Assembly: GCA_946811185.2 (NCBI GenBank)
Contig: OX328108.1
Location: 35,276,493-35,340,492 of the forward strand
DNA from: Hippopus hippopus
Lineage: Eukaryota > Mollusca > Bivalvia > Cardiida > Cardiidae
Direction: 5' to 3'
DNA: 64,000 nucleotides
The notes beneath the pieces are model-generated. The model was not told the DNA's origin, did not search any database, and was given only the letters and a program-made list of their open reading frames with translations. Positions 10,637 to 21,102 of this stretch are shown piece by piece (position 1 is the stretch's first letter; the number at the start of each line of letters is the position of its first letter). Made by a program: the position numbers and the translations under genes.

Positions 10637-11079
10637 AGGTTATTTGTTCAGTGTTGTACGGTTACACACAACAAAAAAAGTATTAATCAACCTTTACATA
10701 GCTATTGTTTCAGTTATGTAGACATACACTGACAAATTTTAATGAATGAACATTGCCAGATATAAATCGACTCCCGGTACTGTAACACTCGTGCGGTTTT
10801 AGAAAGGAAGTTTAAGAGTTAAACCATAGACTTTTATAAGCGCAATTCAGTGCACGTTTGCTGCACAGAACGAGCAGTCTAATCTGGTATCTGGCATCTA
10901 TCACATTTTGATACGGATACGCATACGGTACGGTACGGTCGGTCGATCGGTCGGTCGATCATTTCGTTAACCATTAATTCAAACAATACCCCTTCTAAAC
11001 CACTGAATGCCTTCCAAATCATCGAAAAAAGTTCAGCGTTGAGGGAAGAATAAATCCTTTTGCAAGGATTGTCATTAAA

Positions 11080-11165
11080 CCTCAAAAACAGTTTGGCGGA
11101 GCAAGGATTTGAACTCAACACCTATTGATTACAGGTCCTGTAAGCCACCGCTTGAGCCATCGGTT
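11080..11165 (-). mobile_element. tRNA-derived SINE head
   Basis: On the minus strand the segment reads CGATGGCTCAAGCGGTGG (A-box-like), then GTTGAGTTCAAATCCTTG (B-box-like) and a GCTCCGCC end, the arrangement of a tRNA promoter region. The surrounding sequence is not a mature tRNA gene. Confidence 0.45.
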
Positions 11166-11309
11166 TCTGCTATTATTGAATAATTTAGTAACATGTAAAT
11201 ATAAACAACGGCCATTTCTGTTTCTCAAGTAATGCAGCGTCATGCAGTTGAAGGAAGAAATCTAGTATTTTTGTTCTAATCCATTTGTAAATATCATACT
11301 GATCTACCT

Positions 11310-11515
11310 CTTACTCTGCTGAGCGCGACTCACGGACCATTTGCGGACAGTGTAGATTAAGGTCAGACTGCACATAACGTGCAGTCTGATCTTGGATCTA
11401 CAGTGTCCGACATGGAGATATTTTACTTCCAAAGTTTACTTCTGAAATATCAACATTTGGGTTTTTACTATCGGCTTAAAAATTGCATTTCATTTATTAG
11501 CAGGTTAAGGGTTAA
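11310..11515 (-). mobile_element. Family B MITE
   Basis: Reverse orientation: CTCTGCTGAGCGCGACTCAC at the left and TTAGCAGGTTAAGGGTTAA at the right. The central palindrome GGACAGTGTAGATTAAGGTC / CTTGGATCTACAGTGTCCG is slightly shifted. Confidence 0.75.
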
Positions 11516-11954
11516 ATTACTTATATATATATTCTTTTAATCTTTCAACTAAGCGTTTTAGTGAAACGCTTTATGCTATTAATGTTCTACAATAAGTCGG
11601 TCATTTTATAGAATAAAAAAGAAAGAGTTAAGTCAAATCCAGAAGGATTATTTAAGCAGTAGAAAAAAGTTATCAGGCACAGAACTCGTTCTAGATTTAT
11701 AAAAGATTATTTTCCGTATTTTCCAAATTCTATTCTTAACTTGTGCTGTGATGTCTCGTCTGGTTTGCATTTCCATTTTTTTTTATGTAACCCGGTACAA
11801 CATTTCATATATTGTTTTGGTTGCTTGATTGCTTGCTTGCTTGCTTGATTGATTGATTGACTAATCTTTATTTAAAAACCAGTTGTAGTATTACTTTTCC
11901 CCTTCAGCCAGTACACGTCCAACTACTAGATTTTACGCCTTATACAACACAAAG

Positions 11955-12026
11955 CATCTTCGCAAGCCAAGGTGACGATCACTACGTAGATCTACGTAGT
12001 GATCGTCACCTTGGCTTGCGAAGATG
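11955..12026. repeat. Perfect 72-bp palindrome, no spacer
   Basis: Every base of the left arm (CATCTTCGCAAGCCAAGG...) is complementary to the mirrored right arm (...CCTTGGCTTGCGAAGATG). The centre is AGA|TCT between 11990 and 11991. I checked all 36 pairs by hand. It lies just outside the nested foldback at 12042-12602. Confidence 0.95.
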
Positions 12027-12041
12027 AATACAGAGAGAAAT

Positions 12042-12602
12042 CACAGGCCCTTGAAGCTCTATTGGTCTATCACGAAACACTAGTATTGTCCTTGGTCGAT
12101 CATTGAACACTTATAGCACATTGGTGCATCGCCTGTATATCATGGAATATATACTCAAATTTTAATCAACACCGTTTCTATAAATAGCACATTGGCGACC
12201 CGCTATGTCGTATATGGCTTGCAACACGCGAAAAGGGGCATTCGGACATTTGCGTAAAGTGTCGTCTCGGATCAGCCTGCGCACTCCGCGCAGGCTAATC
12301 CAAAACGACACTTTCCGTTTCTATGCAATTTTCTGTTTTGCGCAAGTCTACTGTAGCACAAAATCTAATGTAGTCGTAAAGTGCCGTCTCGGATTAGCCT
12401 GCGCGGACTGCGCAGGCTGATCCGAGACGACACTTTACAAAAATGTCCGAATGACCCTTTTCGCGTGTTGCAAGCCATACAGTAATATACTACAGTATAT
12501 ACGATACAGAGGGAATCCCCAATGTGCTATTTATAGTAACAGTGTCCGATAACGAAAATTACGTTATCCCTTGATAGACCAATGGAGTTTCAGAGGCCTA
12601 TG
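12042..12602. mobile_element. Nested foldback element containing a family F copy
   Basis: Three concentric inverted pairs are visible: CAGGCCCTTGAAGCTCTATTG with its mirror AATGGAGTTTCAGAGGCCTA; CTATAAATAGCACATTGG with its mirror CCAATGTGCTATTTATAG; and the family F unit at 12213-12479. The spacing between pairs is similar on both sides, so this looks like one foldback unit or repeated insertion into the centre of a palindrome. Confidence 0.75.
12213..12479. mobile_element. Family F foldback MITE, complete
   Basis: Ends TATGGCTTGCAACACGCGAA and TTCGCGTGTTGCAAGCCATA. Inside are two separate hairpins, each built from GATCAGCCTGCGC / GCGCAGGCTGATCC-type arms bounded by GTAAAGTGTCGTCTCGG and its mirror, so the unit is a foldback with two stem-loops. 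A second copy is at 20386-20620. Confidence 0.85.
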
Positions 12603-12655
12603 GAGAAATATTACGCATTGTGAGAAAAAGGATAATTGCGGCTTACGTAAAACCC

Positions 12656-12914
12656 ATGCTTTGTGAAAAGGGAGTTTTATGATTCTGCGAAAACTATCGA
12701 CCTATGTAAACCTGCGGCAATCTGCGCAGGCTGAAATGGGTGGAAACTTTTTGCTAGTTTTAAATATTTTGCTTGTCAGAGGACTATTCTACCTCAGGAT
12801 TTAGTCGATCTTTAATAAAAATGGATTTAAAGGATCCATGATCATGTGATAACTTGCTTGGTATAAAGCATCACGGAGAAGCATTAAACCCCCTTTTGCC
12901 CGAGTATGGCTCAT
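12656..12914. mobile_element. Family C MITE, complete
   Basis: It begins ATGCTTTGTGAAAAGGGAG and ends CATTAAACCCCCTTTTGCCC...GTATGGCTCAT. The central hairpin is weaker than in other copies (GTAAACCTGCGGCAATCTGC / GCAGGCTGAAATGGGTG). Confidence 0.75.
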
Positions 12915-13535
12915 ATTCCCCTCCTTCCCAAGTCATTTACAGGATGTTTTCATTTCTTCAAACAGTGCTGGTTTATCGTTTGTAACATACAACATAAGTT
13001 CTCACATGAACCTGGTATACAAAGAGTACCTAGTATTAGAGGGAAAATCAATCATTTTCAGATTGACTTTATTTCAGGAAGCGGGTCAAGACTCGCGCAC
13101 ACTACCCCTGCATCATGGACAAGTCGATTGGATTTGATTCCTGATCGATGATTGATCTACAGTATATTTGTCAAAGCTGGAATGTGCTCTAATGCGCTTA
13201 GTAGACAAGGGCCAGGGCTAATATTGACTTTTGTGTGACTTTTATATGTAGATAGCAAATATACTAATATCTTCATCGTCCAAATCATTATTGTTCTTTA
13301 AACATAATCATGAGATAACCACTCAAATTTGTTTGATCCCAAGCAGGGCAACTAAAATTGCTTGGTTTAACAGACGCTATAGATAAAGATCAGACTGCAT
13401 AAAGTGTCCTATCTTTCACCTACATTGAATGATATTTTGAAAAAAGGCAGTTAAATTTACCAACTTACCTATCTCAAGAATCATCTTTGTACATATTGAG
13501 TATGTCCTGGGTTTCCTATGTATGGCTTAGAGAGC

Positions 13536-13538
<3 letters not shown>

Positions 13539-13631
<93 letters not shown>

Positions 13632-13652
13632 AGAGAGAGAGAGAGGAGACGG
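13539..13652. repeat. Long (GA)n microsatellite
   Basis: An almost uninterrupted GA dinucleotide run of over 100 bases, ending in GGACGG repeats. Confidence 0.97.
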
Positions 13653-13805
13653 ACGGCGGACGGACGGACAGAGAGGTATCTAAGGCCTTAGGCTCATTTT
13701 ACAACCCATGGAAACAAATAACATCTATATGCATAAAACTACAGTAAACATTTTGTTTGTTTCTGTACAAACCCCTAACGCGCCTTTCACGGCTATAGTT
13801 GTTTT

Positions 13806-13807
<2 letters not shown>

Positions 13808-13865
<58 letters not shown>

Positions 13866-13948
13866 GCGGACGGACGGACGGACGGACGGACGGACGGACC
13901 GACCGAGCGACAGACAGACAGACAGATAGACAGACAGACAGACAGAGA
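13808..13948. repeat. Compound (GA)n-(CGGA)n-(CAGA)n microsatellite
   Basis: A second GA run (13808-13866) followed by CGGACGGACGGACGG, CCGACCGAGCGA and CAGACAGACAGA. It ends two bases from the donor of the MAETMSISE exon, so expansions would alter the 5' end of that intron. Confidence 0.95.
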
Positions 13949-13953
13949 GTTAC

Positions 13954-13980
13954 CTCACTGATGCTCATCGTCTCCGCCAT
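13954..13980 (-). CDS. Alternative first coding exon (MAETMSISE)
   Basis: On the minus strand the context GAAATATGGCGG is a good initiation site. Nine codons (MAETMSISE) end GAG|GTAACT in phase 0, which can splice directly to the exon at 8706-8939. The intron begins right inside a CTGT/CT microsatellite. It would make a second promoter and N-terminus for the coiled-coil gene. The call rests on Kozak context, donor and phase only, and the match could be chance. Confidence 0.35.
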
Positions 13981-14240
13981 ATTTCATTCCAACAATGTCC
14001 AAATAGTAGCATATATTTTTACTCTTAGATAAATATTAAAAAAAAAAGAAACATTCACTGAAGCTAAATTTCCCTCTCATATATTAAAGAACAGCAAAAT
14101 CACAAAATGTTCCATTATCAAATATACAGTATAATAAATGTCTTTTTTTTTCATTCGGATATTAATGTTTAAATGTCTTTAGTATGTTTATAACATGCCT
14201 AAAAGAAATCAAATCTTACTGGTTTAACTATATCATTGTA

Positions 14241-14402
14241 TCTTATCCTCTATCAAACATTCCGTTGGTTTTTAAAGACCGCTGGAATTTTTTTTTGAAA
14301 ACATATTGGGAAAGGGAGAAAATGCTGGTAACCAGCATTTTCTCCTTTTCTCACTATATTTTTTACACTTTCAGAGACAAATTCAAGAATTTGAGAATTT
14401 TC
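14241..14402 (-). mobile_element. Family A MITE, truncated
   Basis: The central palindrome is intact: AAAGGGAGAAAATGCTGGTA followed by its mirror, ACCAGCATTTTCTCCTTTTC. Left end CCTCTATCAAACATTCCG; the distal third is missing. Confidence 0.7.
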
Positions 14403-14586
14403 TAGTGTGTTTTCTGAAAGTGATTTCAATAGAAAAAGTCTTTTTTTTTTTCATTTAGTAGAGTTAAGTCACCAGTGTTTTACAAATCACTTTCAATCAA
14501 TTAAGTCGGAATTGTTCGACCATTACATTCATGGACTGAGTATTTTGTATCGATCTAAACCCTTTACCATCCAGGCTATATTTTAA

Positions 14587-14850
14587 CACTTAACCTGCTG
14601 AATGAATTAAATCTAACTTTCCAGCCAATACTAAAAACCCAAAATATTGCAATTTCTGATTTTTTTCTTTTTTTTTTAGGGGGGGGGGGGGGGGGGAGGA
14701 GGGGGATATTTCTTTGTCGGAGAGTGTAGATCTAAGATCTTGATGCACACTGTCGGCAAAGGCACAACAGCTTTGCCGCAAAGAGGGACTCGAAGCACTT
14801 TGTAGATAAAGCAGATCGCGACCAGACTGCACAGTGATCTTTGTTTATTT
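14587..14850 (+). mobile_element. Family B MITE, rearranged, with poly-G insert
   Basis: ACTTAACCTGCTGAATG start and the CCAATACTAAAAACCC marker are followed by a poly-T/poly-G tract (16 or so G with two GAGGA breaks), then GAGTGTAGATCTAAGATCTT. The hairpin's loop half is lost. Confidence 0.55.
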
Positions 14851-15189
14851 CTGATTGATACTGGTGAGGCCTTCTGGACAAGGAAAAAAAAAAAATTGGT
14901 TCTTAGTATTATGCTGAATTTTTCACCTAGCCTTTTAGAGGACAATCCCAGCTTTTTGCGTTCCTAAGAAAGGAAGTTGTAAAAAAAAAATGGAAAAATA
15001 AATCGATTTTTTTGCCCGCAATGTTTTCCAAAACCACACCTGAATCATGGATGTATAAATATAATCCGGTGAAGAATATCCTTCCTTTCTCAGATCGATG
15101 AATCGATGTTTTAATTATAGAGAAACAAACCATGATGTAAACATGACTTAGACACAACAACTCTTTTTGGTGACATGTTTGTCTAGGTT

Positions 15190-15387
15190 TTTACCACTTA
15201 CGACCCAGAGGAAGGAGGTATTTGAAAACATTGTGGGGTAAAGAGAAAATGCTGGTAACCAGCATTTTCTCCTTTTCCCACAATGTTTTCTACCCTTTCG
15301 CCAGCACCAAATTTTAATTAACTTGTCATTTACAAACGACTCTCAAATTGGACAAGTTTTAAATTTTGTTGTCTGATAAAGAGTTAA
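15190..15387 (-). mobile_element. Family A MITE
   Basis: The central hairpin is perfect from GAGAAAATGCTGGTAACC into ACCAGCATTTTCTCC, with TTTTCCCACAATGTTTTC outside. It ends TTGTCTGATAAAGAGTTAA; the left TTAA is lost. Confidence 0.75.
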
Positions 15388-15399
15388 CGACAAATGGAT

Positions 15400-15485
15400 G
15401 TCGTGAGCAAACCTCGGAAAAACATGGACATGTACTGCTGCCGTGATATTACTAGAATACTACCGTAAGTGGCGTCAGACAAATT
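15400..15485 (+). mobile_element. SINE tail fragment
   Basis: It contains GTACTGCTGCCGTGATATTA, the same CTGCCGTGATAT tail found at 31960-32030 and 63525-63580. Confidence 0.5.
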
Positions 15486-15696
15486 TCGAAATACCAGTTT
15501 TTGTTTTTTTAAAACCTTAAATTATCGCCTCCTACATACTACTATGTCCACTATAAATGCGAATGCTCGAACTGTTTCTTCTATACAACAAATCAGGACT
15601 ACTACTATACAACATACATGTATCAGGACGGTTGTTGTAAACTAACAGAACTGCTGCTGCTCTATACAGGCTGTTAGAACAGTTACTGGAATGTAG

Positions 15697-15832
15697 GTAA
15701 AAATGTCAGAGGAAAAAATGCCAGATACTAAAATGCCAGAGGTAAAAATACCAGAGGTAAAAATACCAGAGTCAAAGTGGTAAATATACCAGAGGGTATT
15801 TATGTCATAGGTAAAAATGCCAGATTTATTAA
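15697..15832. repeat. 15-bp minisatellite (GTAAAAATGCCAGAG)
   Basis: About eight imperfect copies of a 15-bp unit. On the minus strand it reads as a SGIFT/SGIFS pentapeptide array within a 77-codon frame, but the frame has no splice or start support, so I call it a repeat. Confidence 0.8.
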
Positions 15833-16520
15833 CTAAATTACTGGTATGTATGTTGGGGGGAAAAGCAGTAGCCAACCAGGTAAGCTCGGTCGGTCAAGAC
15901 GGAGCAGCTTCGAAACCATGTTGGTCGGAAGCCACTTATTTCTGGCCTCTGAATCATCTGAGAAAGCAGTTAGTCAAAATCAAGATTGTTTTATAGATAA
16001 ACAGAAGAAATGTGTGGACTTAGATTGCATTCCATTGTCTAAGGTACATTTTCACAGATGTTTTTTCAGGATTGCAATGTTTTCAAAAGAACAGTATATT
16101 TGGGAGAAATTCATTGAAATAGCAAATTACTGCAATTGATAAACAATATTCCACAGATACTTCATGTCTAAAATTCGTTATTCCATTCTTACTTTTTCTC
16201 GCTTTCAATTAATGAATTATCAACTAGTCCTCAAAGTAATCATCTGCATCATGTAATGTTCATTATCATTTAATGACAGGAAATTACCTTTTTAACTCAA
16301 GTATAGCATATATGCAATTAGGGTAAATAAATAATGAATAAATGTATAAGATAACCAGTATATCATCAAATGAAAAAATAATAACTTTGCTGAGATGCAA
16401 TGAATATCTTGTGAGAGGTCAGAGGGAAATGTTTTTTGCTAGAATAAGTATGCTTCAGCCTGTATCAAATCTGCAACTGAGCTAACCTAGATGGCTACTG
16501 CTCTTTTCCCAACATATATA

Positions 16521-18050
16521 CTGAACCAAAAAAGAAACTTCCCCTGTGTTTAAGTGCAAATGCAATGTTATTAAAAAAAATCAAAATGTCAGATGACCTA
16601 CATATATTCGGGCGAACGATTATGTGTCCGATAAAACAAATTTTAACTCGATTGAAAGCATTTTGCAGAAGAAACCCGCTGAAAGCGATTTTCACGTGCA
16701 TGCACGGACCAGTATAATTCGTGTATATTTTTTGAAACCTTTCAGTCTAATTTTATAGACTTTCATGTCAATAAGAAAAAGACGTTGAAAAAAATTAAAT
16801 TCTTTTTAGTTTACTTTATTTTTGATATGCCTAGAATTCCGCAAAATTTACGCGAACGTGCCATTGGCATGCTTAATGCTGGTATGACGATGAATGCTGT
16901 TGCTATGAATATTGGATGTTCTACTCGTGCTATTCGACACCTTAGGCAACGTTTTCAAGCAACAGGGCGTACGGAAGATCGACCACGTAGTGGACGTCCT
17001 CGCGTCACGACGCGCGGCCAAGACCGCTATATTCGGAACACCCACCTGCGCAATCGCTTCCAAACTGCCACAGCCACTGCTGCTAACACCCCTGGTACAC
17101 ATAACAACCGTATATCTGCCCAAACTGTGCGCAATCGCTTGCGCGAGGGTGGGCTACGTGCACGTCGTCCATACGTTGGTTGTGTTTTGACGCGACGTCA
17201 CCGCGTAAATCGTGTTAATTGGGCGCGTACACACCAACGCTGGCTTAGACAACAATGGAATAGCGTTCTTTTCTCTGACGAGTCGAGGTTTTCCATTCAT
17301 AGAGGTGATGGCAGGGTTCGAGTATACCGTAGGAGAAATGAACGTTATGCAGACTGTTGCGTACTTGAACGAGATCGTTTTGGGGGTGGGGGTTCTGTCT
17401 TGGTCTGGGCGGGCATTGCACATGGCTTTCGCACTAATCTCGTCGTTATCGAAGGGAATTTGAATGCCCAACGCTACCGAGATGAAATTCTTGCCAGGCA
17501 CGTTATTCCACTGTTTCAAAATAATGCCAATATCACTCTTTTTCAGCATGATAATGCCACAAGACATACAACTAGGGACAATGTGAATTTCCTCAGGGCG
17601 AATAACATTGCATTTATTAATGACTGGCCTGCCAAAAGCCCTGATCTGAATCCCATTGAACACCTTTCGGATAATTTGGACCAGCATGTTAGACGTCGCC
17701 CTATTCCACCGTCAAACGTCATTCAGCTAAGACAAGCCTTAATTCAGGAATGGAACAACATTCCACAAGCCGAAATCAATACACTTAACCGTTCTATGCG
17801 CCAACGATGCCGGGCAGTCCTTCATGCTGAAGGTGGTCATACCCGGTATTAATTTGTGATTTTGGTGAGCGACCCCTTCCGCATTTTAACTACCATTTCA
17901 CTACTTTTGGATAAACCCTCAGCAATAATTTTTTTCACACAAAGTCGCAATGAAATACTCTTTCAATGCATATAAATCTAGTTTAATCCTGATTTTCATA
18001 TTTGTGTATATCTGCACTTAAACACAGGGGAAGTTTCTATTTTGGTTCAG
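16521..18050 (+). mobile_element. Tc1-like transposon, nearly intact
   Basis: Terminal inverted repeats start CTGAACCAAAAAAGAAACTT and match the mirrored right end with one mismatch over about 40 bases (AAATAGAAAC on the right). They are flanked by TA dinucleotides, the Tc1/mariner target duplication (16519-16520 and 18051-18052). The transposase gene fills the centre. High repeat identity and an unbroken frame suggest recent insertion. Confidence 0.93.
16827..17852 (+). CDS. Tc1-like transposase
   Basis: The frame is open from 16785; I start it at the ATG at 16827 (MPRIPQNLRERAIGMLNAGM), the usual Tc1 beginning, giving 341 residues, the normal length for the family. An N-terminal helix-turn-helix pair lies in about residues 5-110 (NLRERAIGML, then GCSTRAIRHL; GRPRVT is the linker motif between the two DNA-binding halves). 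The catalytic acidic residues are seen in VLFSDESRF, FQHDNATRH and SPDLNPIEHL, with about 35 residues between the second and third, one more than the classic DD34E spacing. Two departures from usual Tc1 sequence stand out: HLSDNLDQ where HLWDxL is typical (one-base Trp-to-Ser change), and HDNATRH where DNARPH is typical. It would cut and paste the element at TA sites in the nucleus. Possibly active, or only just inactivated. Confidence 0.95.
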   Translation: MPRIPQNLRERAIGMLNAGMTMNAVAMNIGCSTRAIRHLRQRFQATGRTEDRPRSGRPRVTTRGQDRYIRNTHLRNRFQTATATAANTPGTHNNRISAQTVRNRLREGGLRARRPYVGCVLTRRHRVNRVNWARTHQRWLRQQWNSVLFSDESRFSIHRGDGRVRVYRRRNERYADCCVLERDRFGGGGSVLVWAGIAHGFRTNLVVIEGNLNAQRYRDEILARHVIPLFQNNANITLFQHDNATRHTTRDNVNFLRANNIAFINDWPAKSPDLNPIEHLSDNLDQHVRRRPIPPSNVIQLRQALIQEWNNIPQAEINTLNRSMRQRCRAVLHAEGGHTRY

Positions 18051-18239
18051 TATAGATTATCAGAAATGCCGCTGCACTAAGCGTCATCCCGTGGTGCTGC
18101 TGCACAATGCAAGAACACGGAATTGTTGTCTTAGTATTCGAATTTTTTGACATGCTGATGTTCTGTTCCTGCTTAGAAATGTTTCTGCTGTATGTGATCT
18201 GTAATATCTGAAAAGTGATCTCTCAGAACTACTGTTGTG

Positions 18240-18748
18240 CTTCCCGAGCTGCGCTATGCGAACTGTCATAACCGAACTGGTCTATGTGAGCTGTCATCAC
18301 TGAACTGCACGATGTGAGGTGTCATAAGCGAACTGCACTATGCGAGCTGTCATAAGCGAACTTCACTATGCGAGCTGTCATAACAGAACTGCGCTATGCG
18401 AGCTGTCATAACCGAACTGCGCTATGCGAGCTGTCATAACCGAACTGCGCTATGTGAGCTGTCATAACCGAACCGAACTGCGCTATGCGAGCTGTCATAA
18501 CCGAACTGCGCTATGTGAGCTGTCATAACCGAACCGAACTGCGCAATGTTAGAACTATTGTTGCAGTAGGCAAGATATCAGAACCGCCTCTTCACTGTTA
18601 TCTACTAAAATTATTGCCGCAATAAGTAATATATTGGAACTATACGGGCTATCGGAACTGCTGCTGCGCTATGGAAGCTATCAGAACTGCTGCTGCACTA
18701 TCCTAGCTATTATTACCGAAATGCACTATGCGAGCTATTATAATTGTC
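18240..18748. repeat. 28-bp minisatellite, about 11 good copies plus decayed flank
   Basis: The unit is CGAACTGCGCTATGCGAGCT + GTCATAAC (28 bp). Copies from 18247 to about 18548 are 80-100% alike by eye; two copies carry a 5-bp CGAAC duplication. Degenerate GAACTGCTGCTGC.CTAT units continue to about 18748. Confidence 0.93.
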
Positions 18749-18769
18749 TATTCACAATCAAGTACATAA

Positions 18770-18960
18770 GTCACGCCCTGGCAGAAGGGAGCTTTGTGCA
18801 TCTCCCCTATGCATTATTATACCAAGCAAGTAATCACCTAATTATGGATCAATAAAAAAAAAAAACATTTTGTGTAACGTACAACTGAATTATGAAGTAC
18901 ACTGGTCCCTTGACATTCAGAAAATTGACCAATAGTACATAGCCAACTTTCACGGACATG
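18770..18960. mobile_element. Family C MITE fragment
   Basis: Markers CCCTGGCAGAAGGGAG, ACCAAGCAAGTAATCACC and TCCCTTGACATTCAGAAAAT are present; the hairpin is missing. Confidence 0.5.
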
Positions 18961-19429
18961 CTTTATCAGCAGTCTCGCATATCAACAAATCGATGAAAAT
19001 AACCGATATTATACGTAAAGGTTCGGGATTTTCCGGAGTTTGGCAAAGATAAACCGCGTATAATCTACATGTATTTATAATCGCGATAGTTCGCAGCTGT
19101 AAAAGATAACAAAAACGTAAGATTACGTAACAGCGTAACAGTAGCCCTGTTTCAAATTTACAATCCTTGCCAAGACCGTATATCTGACTTTGTTTTCGGG
19201 TTTCAACCTTAACTCTTTGTCTGCTAAAGGCCATTGTAGCCCTTGTAGATCAGTATCAAATAGCACAGAATGTGCTCCCTCAAAAGACTCACATAATCGT
19301 AGACTTACACCATCAGATACAGCGAGATTTTTCTTTGGAAAGAACATTGCTATATTTGGGCTTTGTTTGACGGTTTATACTTCATTCATTCTTCGGTTTA
19401 GGAAATAAGTTTTGATGCTCTGAGGTTAA

Positions 19430-19800
19430 AGTTCTGATCCCTGCTGTTCGGCCGTTTGTGGGATTAAGTGAACTTTTTGCTGACAATGTAGACCAGTATT
19501 AAACTACACAAAAAGAAGTCTAATCTTGAAACCTAATGCGTCCAAATTCAATTTTGCTGACAGTGTAGATTAATAACAGGCTGCACAAAACAAGCAGGCT
19601 GATCTTGGACCTAATCTATTCTATACATCGATTTTTTCTTAAATTCTTGATACCGCAATATCACCAGCTGGCTGTATTCAGCAGAAAATTCGACGCTTTT
19701 GGAGTACCGGTTTAATCCTTTACCGAGTTTTAACGTCCTGTGTAGTCTGATTTTGATCTGAACTGTCCGCAAAAGATCCTTGAGTCGCGTTTAACAGCCT
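19430..19800. mobile_element. Cluster of family B fragments
   Basis: Three partial family B cores follow one another: GACAATGTAGACCAGTATTA, GACAGTGTAGATTAATAACA and TGTGTAGTCTGATTTTGATC with GCAAAAGATCCTTGAGTCGC. None keeps both ends. Confidence 0.5.
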
Positions 19801-19916
19801 ACATTAGAACATTTCACAGTTCAACCAACGGCTGATGTCGGTTGCAAAGATTGCGAAGAGGGATCGGGATCAGACTGTACGGACGTACTCTGGTATTAAT
19901 CTTCTCCGATACTTGG

Positions 19917-20017
19917 TACCCTTAGGCTGCTAAGCGCGAGTCACTGACCTTTTGCGGACAGTGTAGATTAAGATCAGACTGCACAGAATGTTAGTTATTT
20001 AACAGGATAAGGGGTTA
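19917..20017 (-). mobile_element. Family B MITE with internal deletion
   Basis: Starts TACCCTTAGGCTGCTAAGCG and ends ATTTAACAGGATAAGGGGTTAA. The hairpin's second arm and the spacer are missing. Confidence 0.7.
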
Positions 20018-20385
20018 ACAACCTTGAATTCATCCATTTACAGCTTTTACCAAACAATCTTCCTAGTTTTGAACGAACGAACAAACGAACGGACGTTTGA
20101 ACGAAAGAAAAAAAAAAAAGAAAGAAAGTGTTGGATACAAAGTGGCAATAAACTGCAGGGACTACATTCACAAACGTTTCTAAATATTGCGGTATTGAAA
20201 CACTAGCAGTGCATGCCATATTGCAAATAAAAGGCACCGTATATGACGAAGTAAAAGGTTGAAAAAAGAGTGAAATCGTTTATAAAAACGATTTTTCACC
20301 CAAACTATATTATATAGAAAATATCAAGAAAAAAATTGCTTGTCATTCTGCGGACAAACAAGCCCTTTTTCTTGTCCTGTCGGTC

Positions 20386-20620
20386 AATGGTGAGCGTAAA
20401 TTGTCGTCTAGGATCAGCCTGCGCAGTCCGCGCAGGCTAATCCGAAACGACACTTTCCGCTTTTATGTAATTTTATTTTTTTGCGCAAGTCTACTGAAGA
20501 ACAAAATCTAATGTAGTCGTAAAGTGCCGTCTCGGATCAGCCTGCGCGGACCGCGCAGGCTGATCCGAGAAGACACTTTACGCAAGTGTCCGAATGTCCC
20601 TTTTCGTGTGATGCAAGCCA
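20386..20620. mobile_element. Family F foldback MITE, second copy
   Basis: The two internal hairpins match the copy at 12213-12479 (GATCAGCCTGCGCAGTCCGC and GATCAGCCTGCGCGGACCGC arms). The right end reads TTTTCGTGTGATGCAAGCCA; the left terminus is lost. Confidence 0.8.
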
Positions 20621-20812
20621 TTTATGTACAAACAAAAGTAAAAAATGAATTTAGAAATCAAAAGACATGTTATTGGTACAATTCCAAGTTCATCTATAAA
20701 TAAGTGATTTGTTGGTTATCCGAGAGCGCCGAATAAACCTTTAAAAAAGACAATGCCAGTCTAGAAATAAGACCTAAATAATTGCAAGTTTAAGGTTGCT
20801 CTTGGCCAGATT

Positions 20813-20885
20813 ACCTCAACAAAACGGACAGTGTAGATCAAAGATCAGAATGTTTTTTTTTTCAGTCTGATATCAATCTTTAGTA
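20813..20885. mobile_element. Family B core fragment
   Basis: ACGGACAGTGTAGATCAAAG and TTCAGTCTGATATCAATC remain around a poly-T insertion. Confidence 0.5.
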
Positions 20886-21022
20886 GCCGCATAGGCGGCT
20901 TTAGTTGTGAAGGCGATTGAGGGTCAATAAAGGCTTCCGTTCCCGTCTATTCTGGTTGGTTTTTAGGCTGACCCCGATCACATGATTAGGCTACTCAACC
21001 GCGCACGAGATTGCTCAGTGAG

Positions 21023-21102
21023 TATATATATAGTCAACGTTTGAGCCGGCAGTATGGTGTTTCGTAGAAAGACCCAGACAATTTGATCCGTACATAAAAG
21101 AA
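21023..21102 (+). promoter_or_regulatory. Candidate TATA box and 5' UTR exon
   Basis: A TATATATATA run at 21023-21032 is followed within 75 bases by a strong splice donor, GAA|GTAAGTGT at 21102/21103. The only ATG between them opens a frame of about ten codons, so the exon would be untranslated. It could be the first exon of the plus-strand gene that includes 23178-23211 and 51766-52687. The evidence is positional only. Confidence 0.3.

Noticed and set aside
16848..17687. Long frames on the minus strand and in other frames inside the transposase
   Set aside because: Shadows of the transposase gene.
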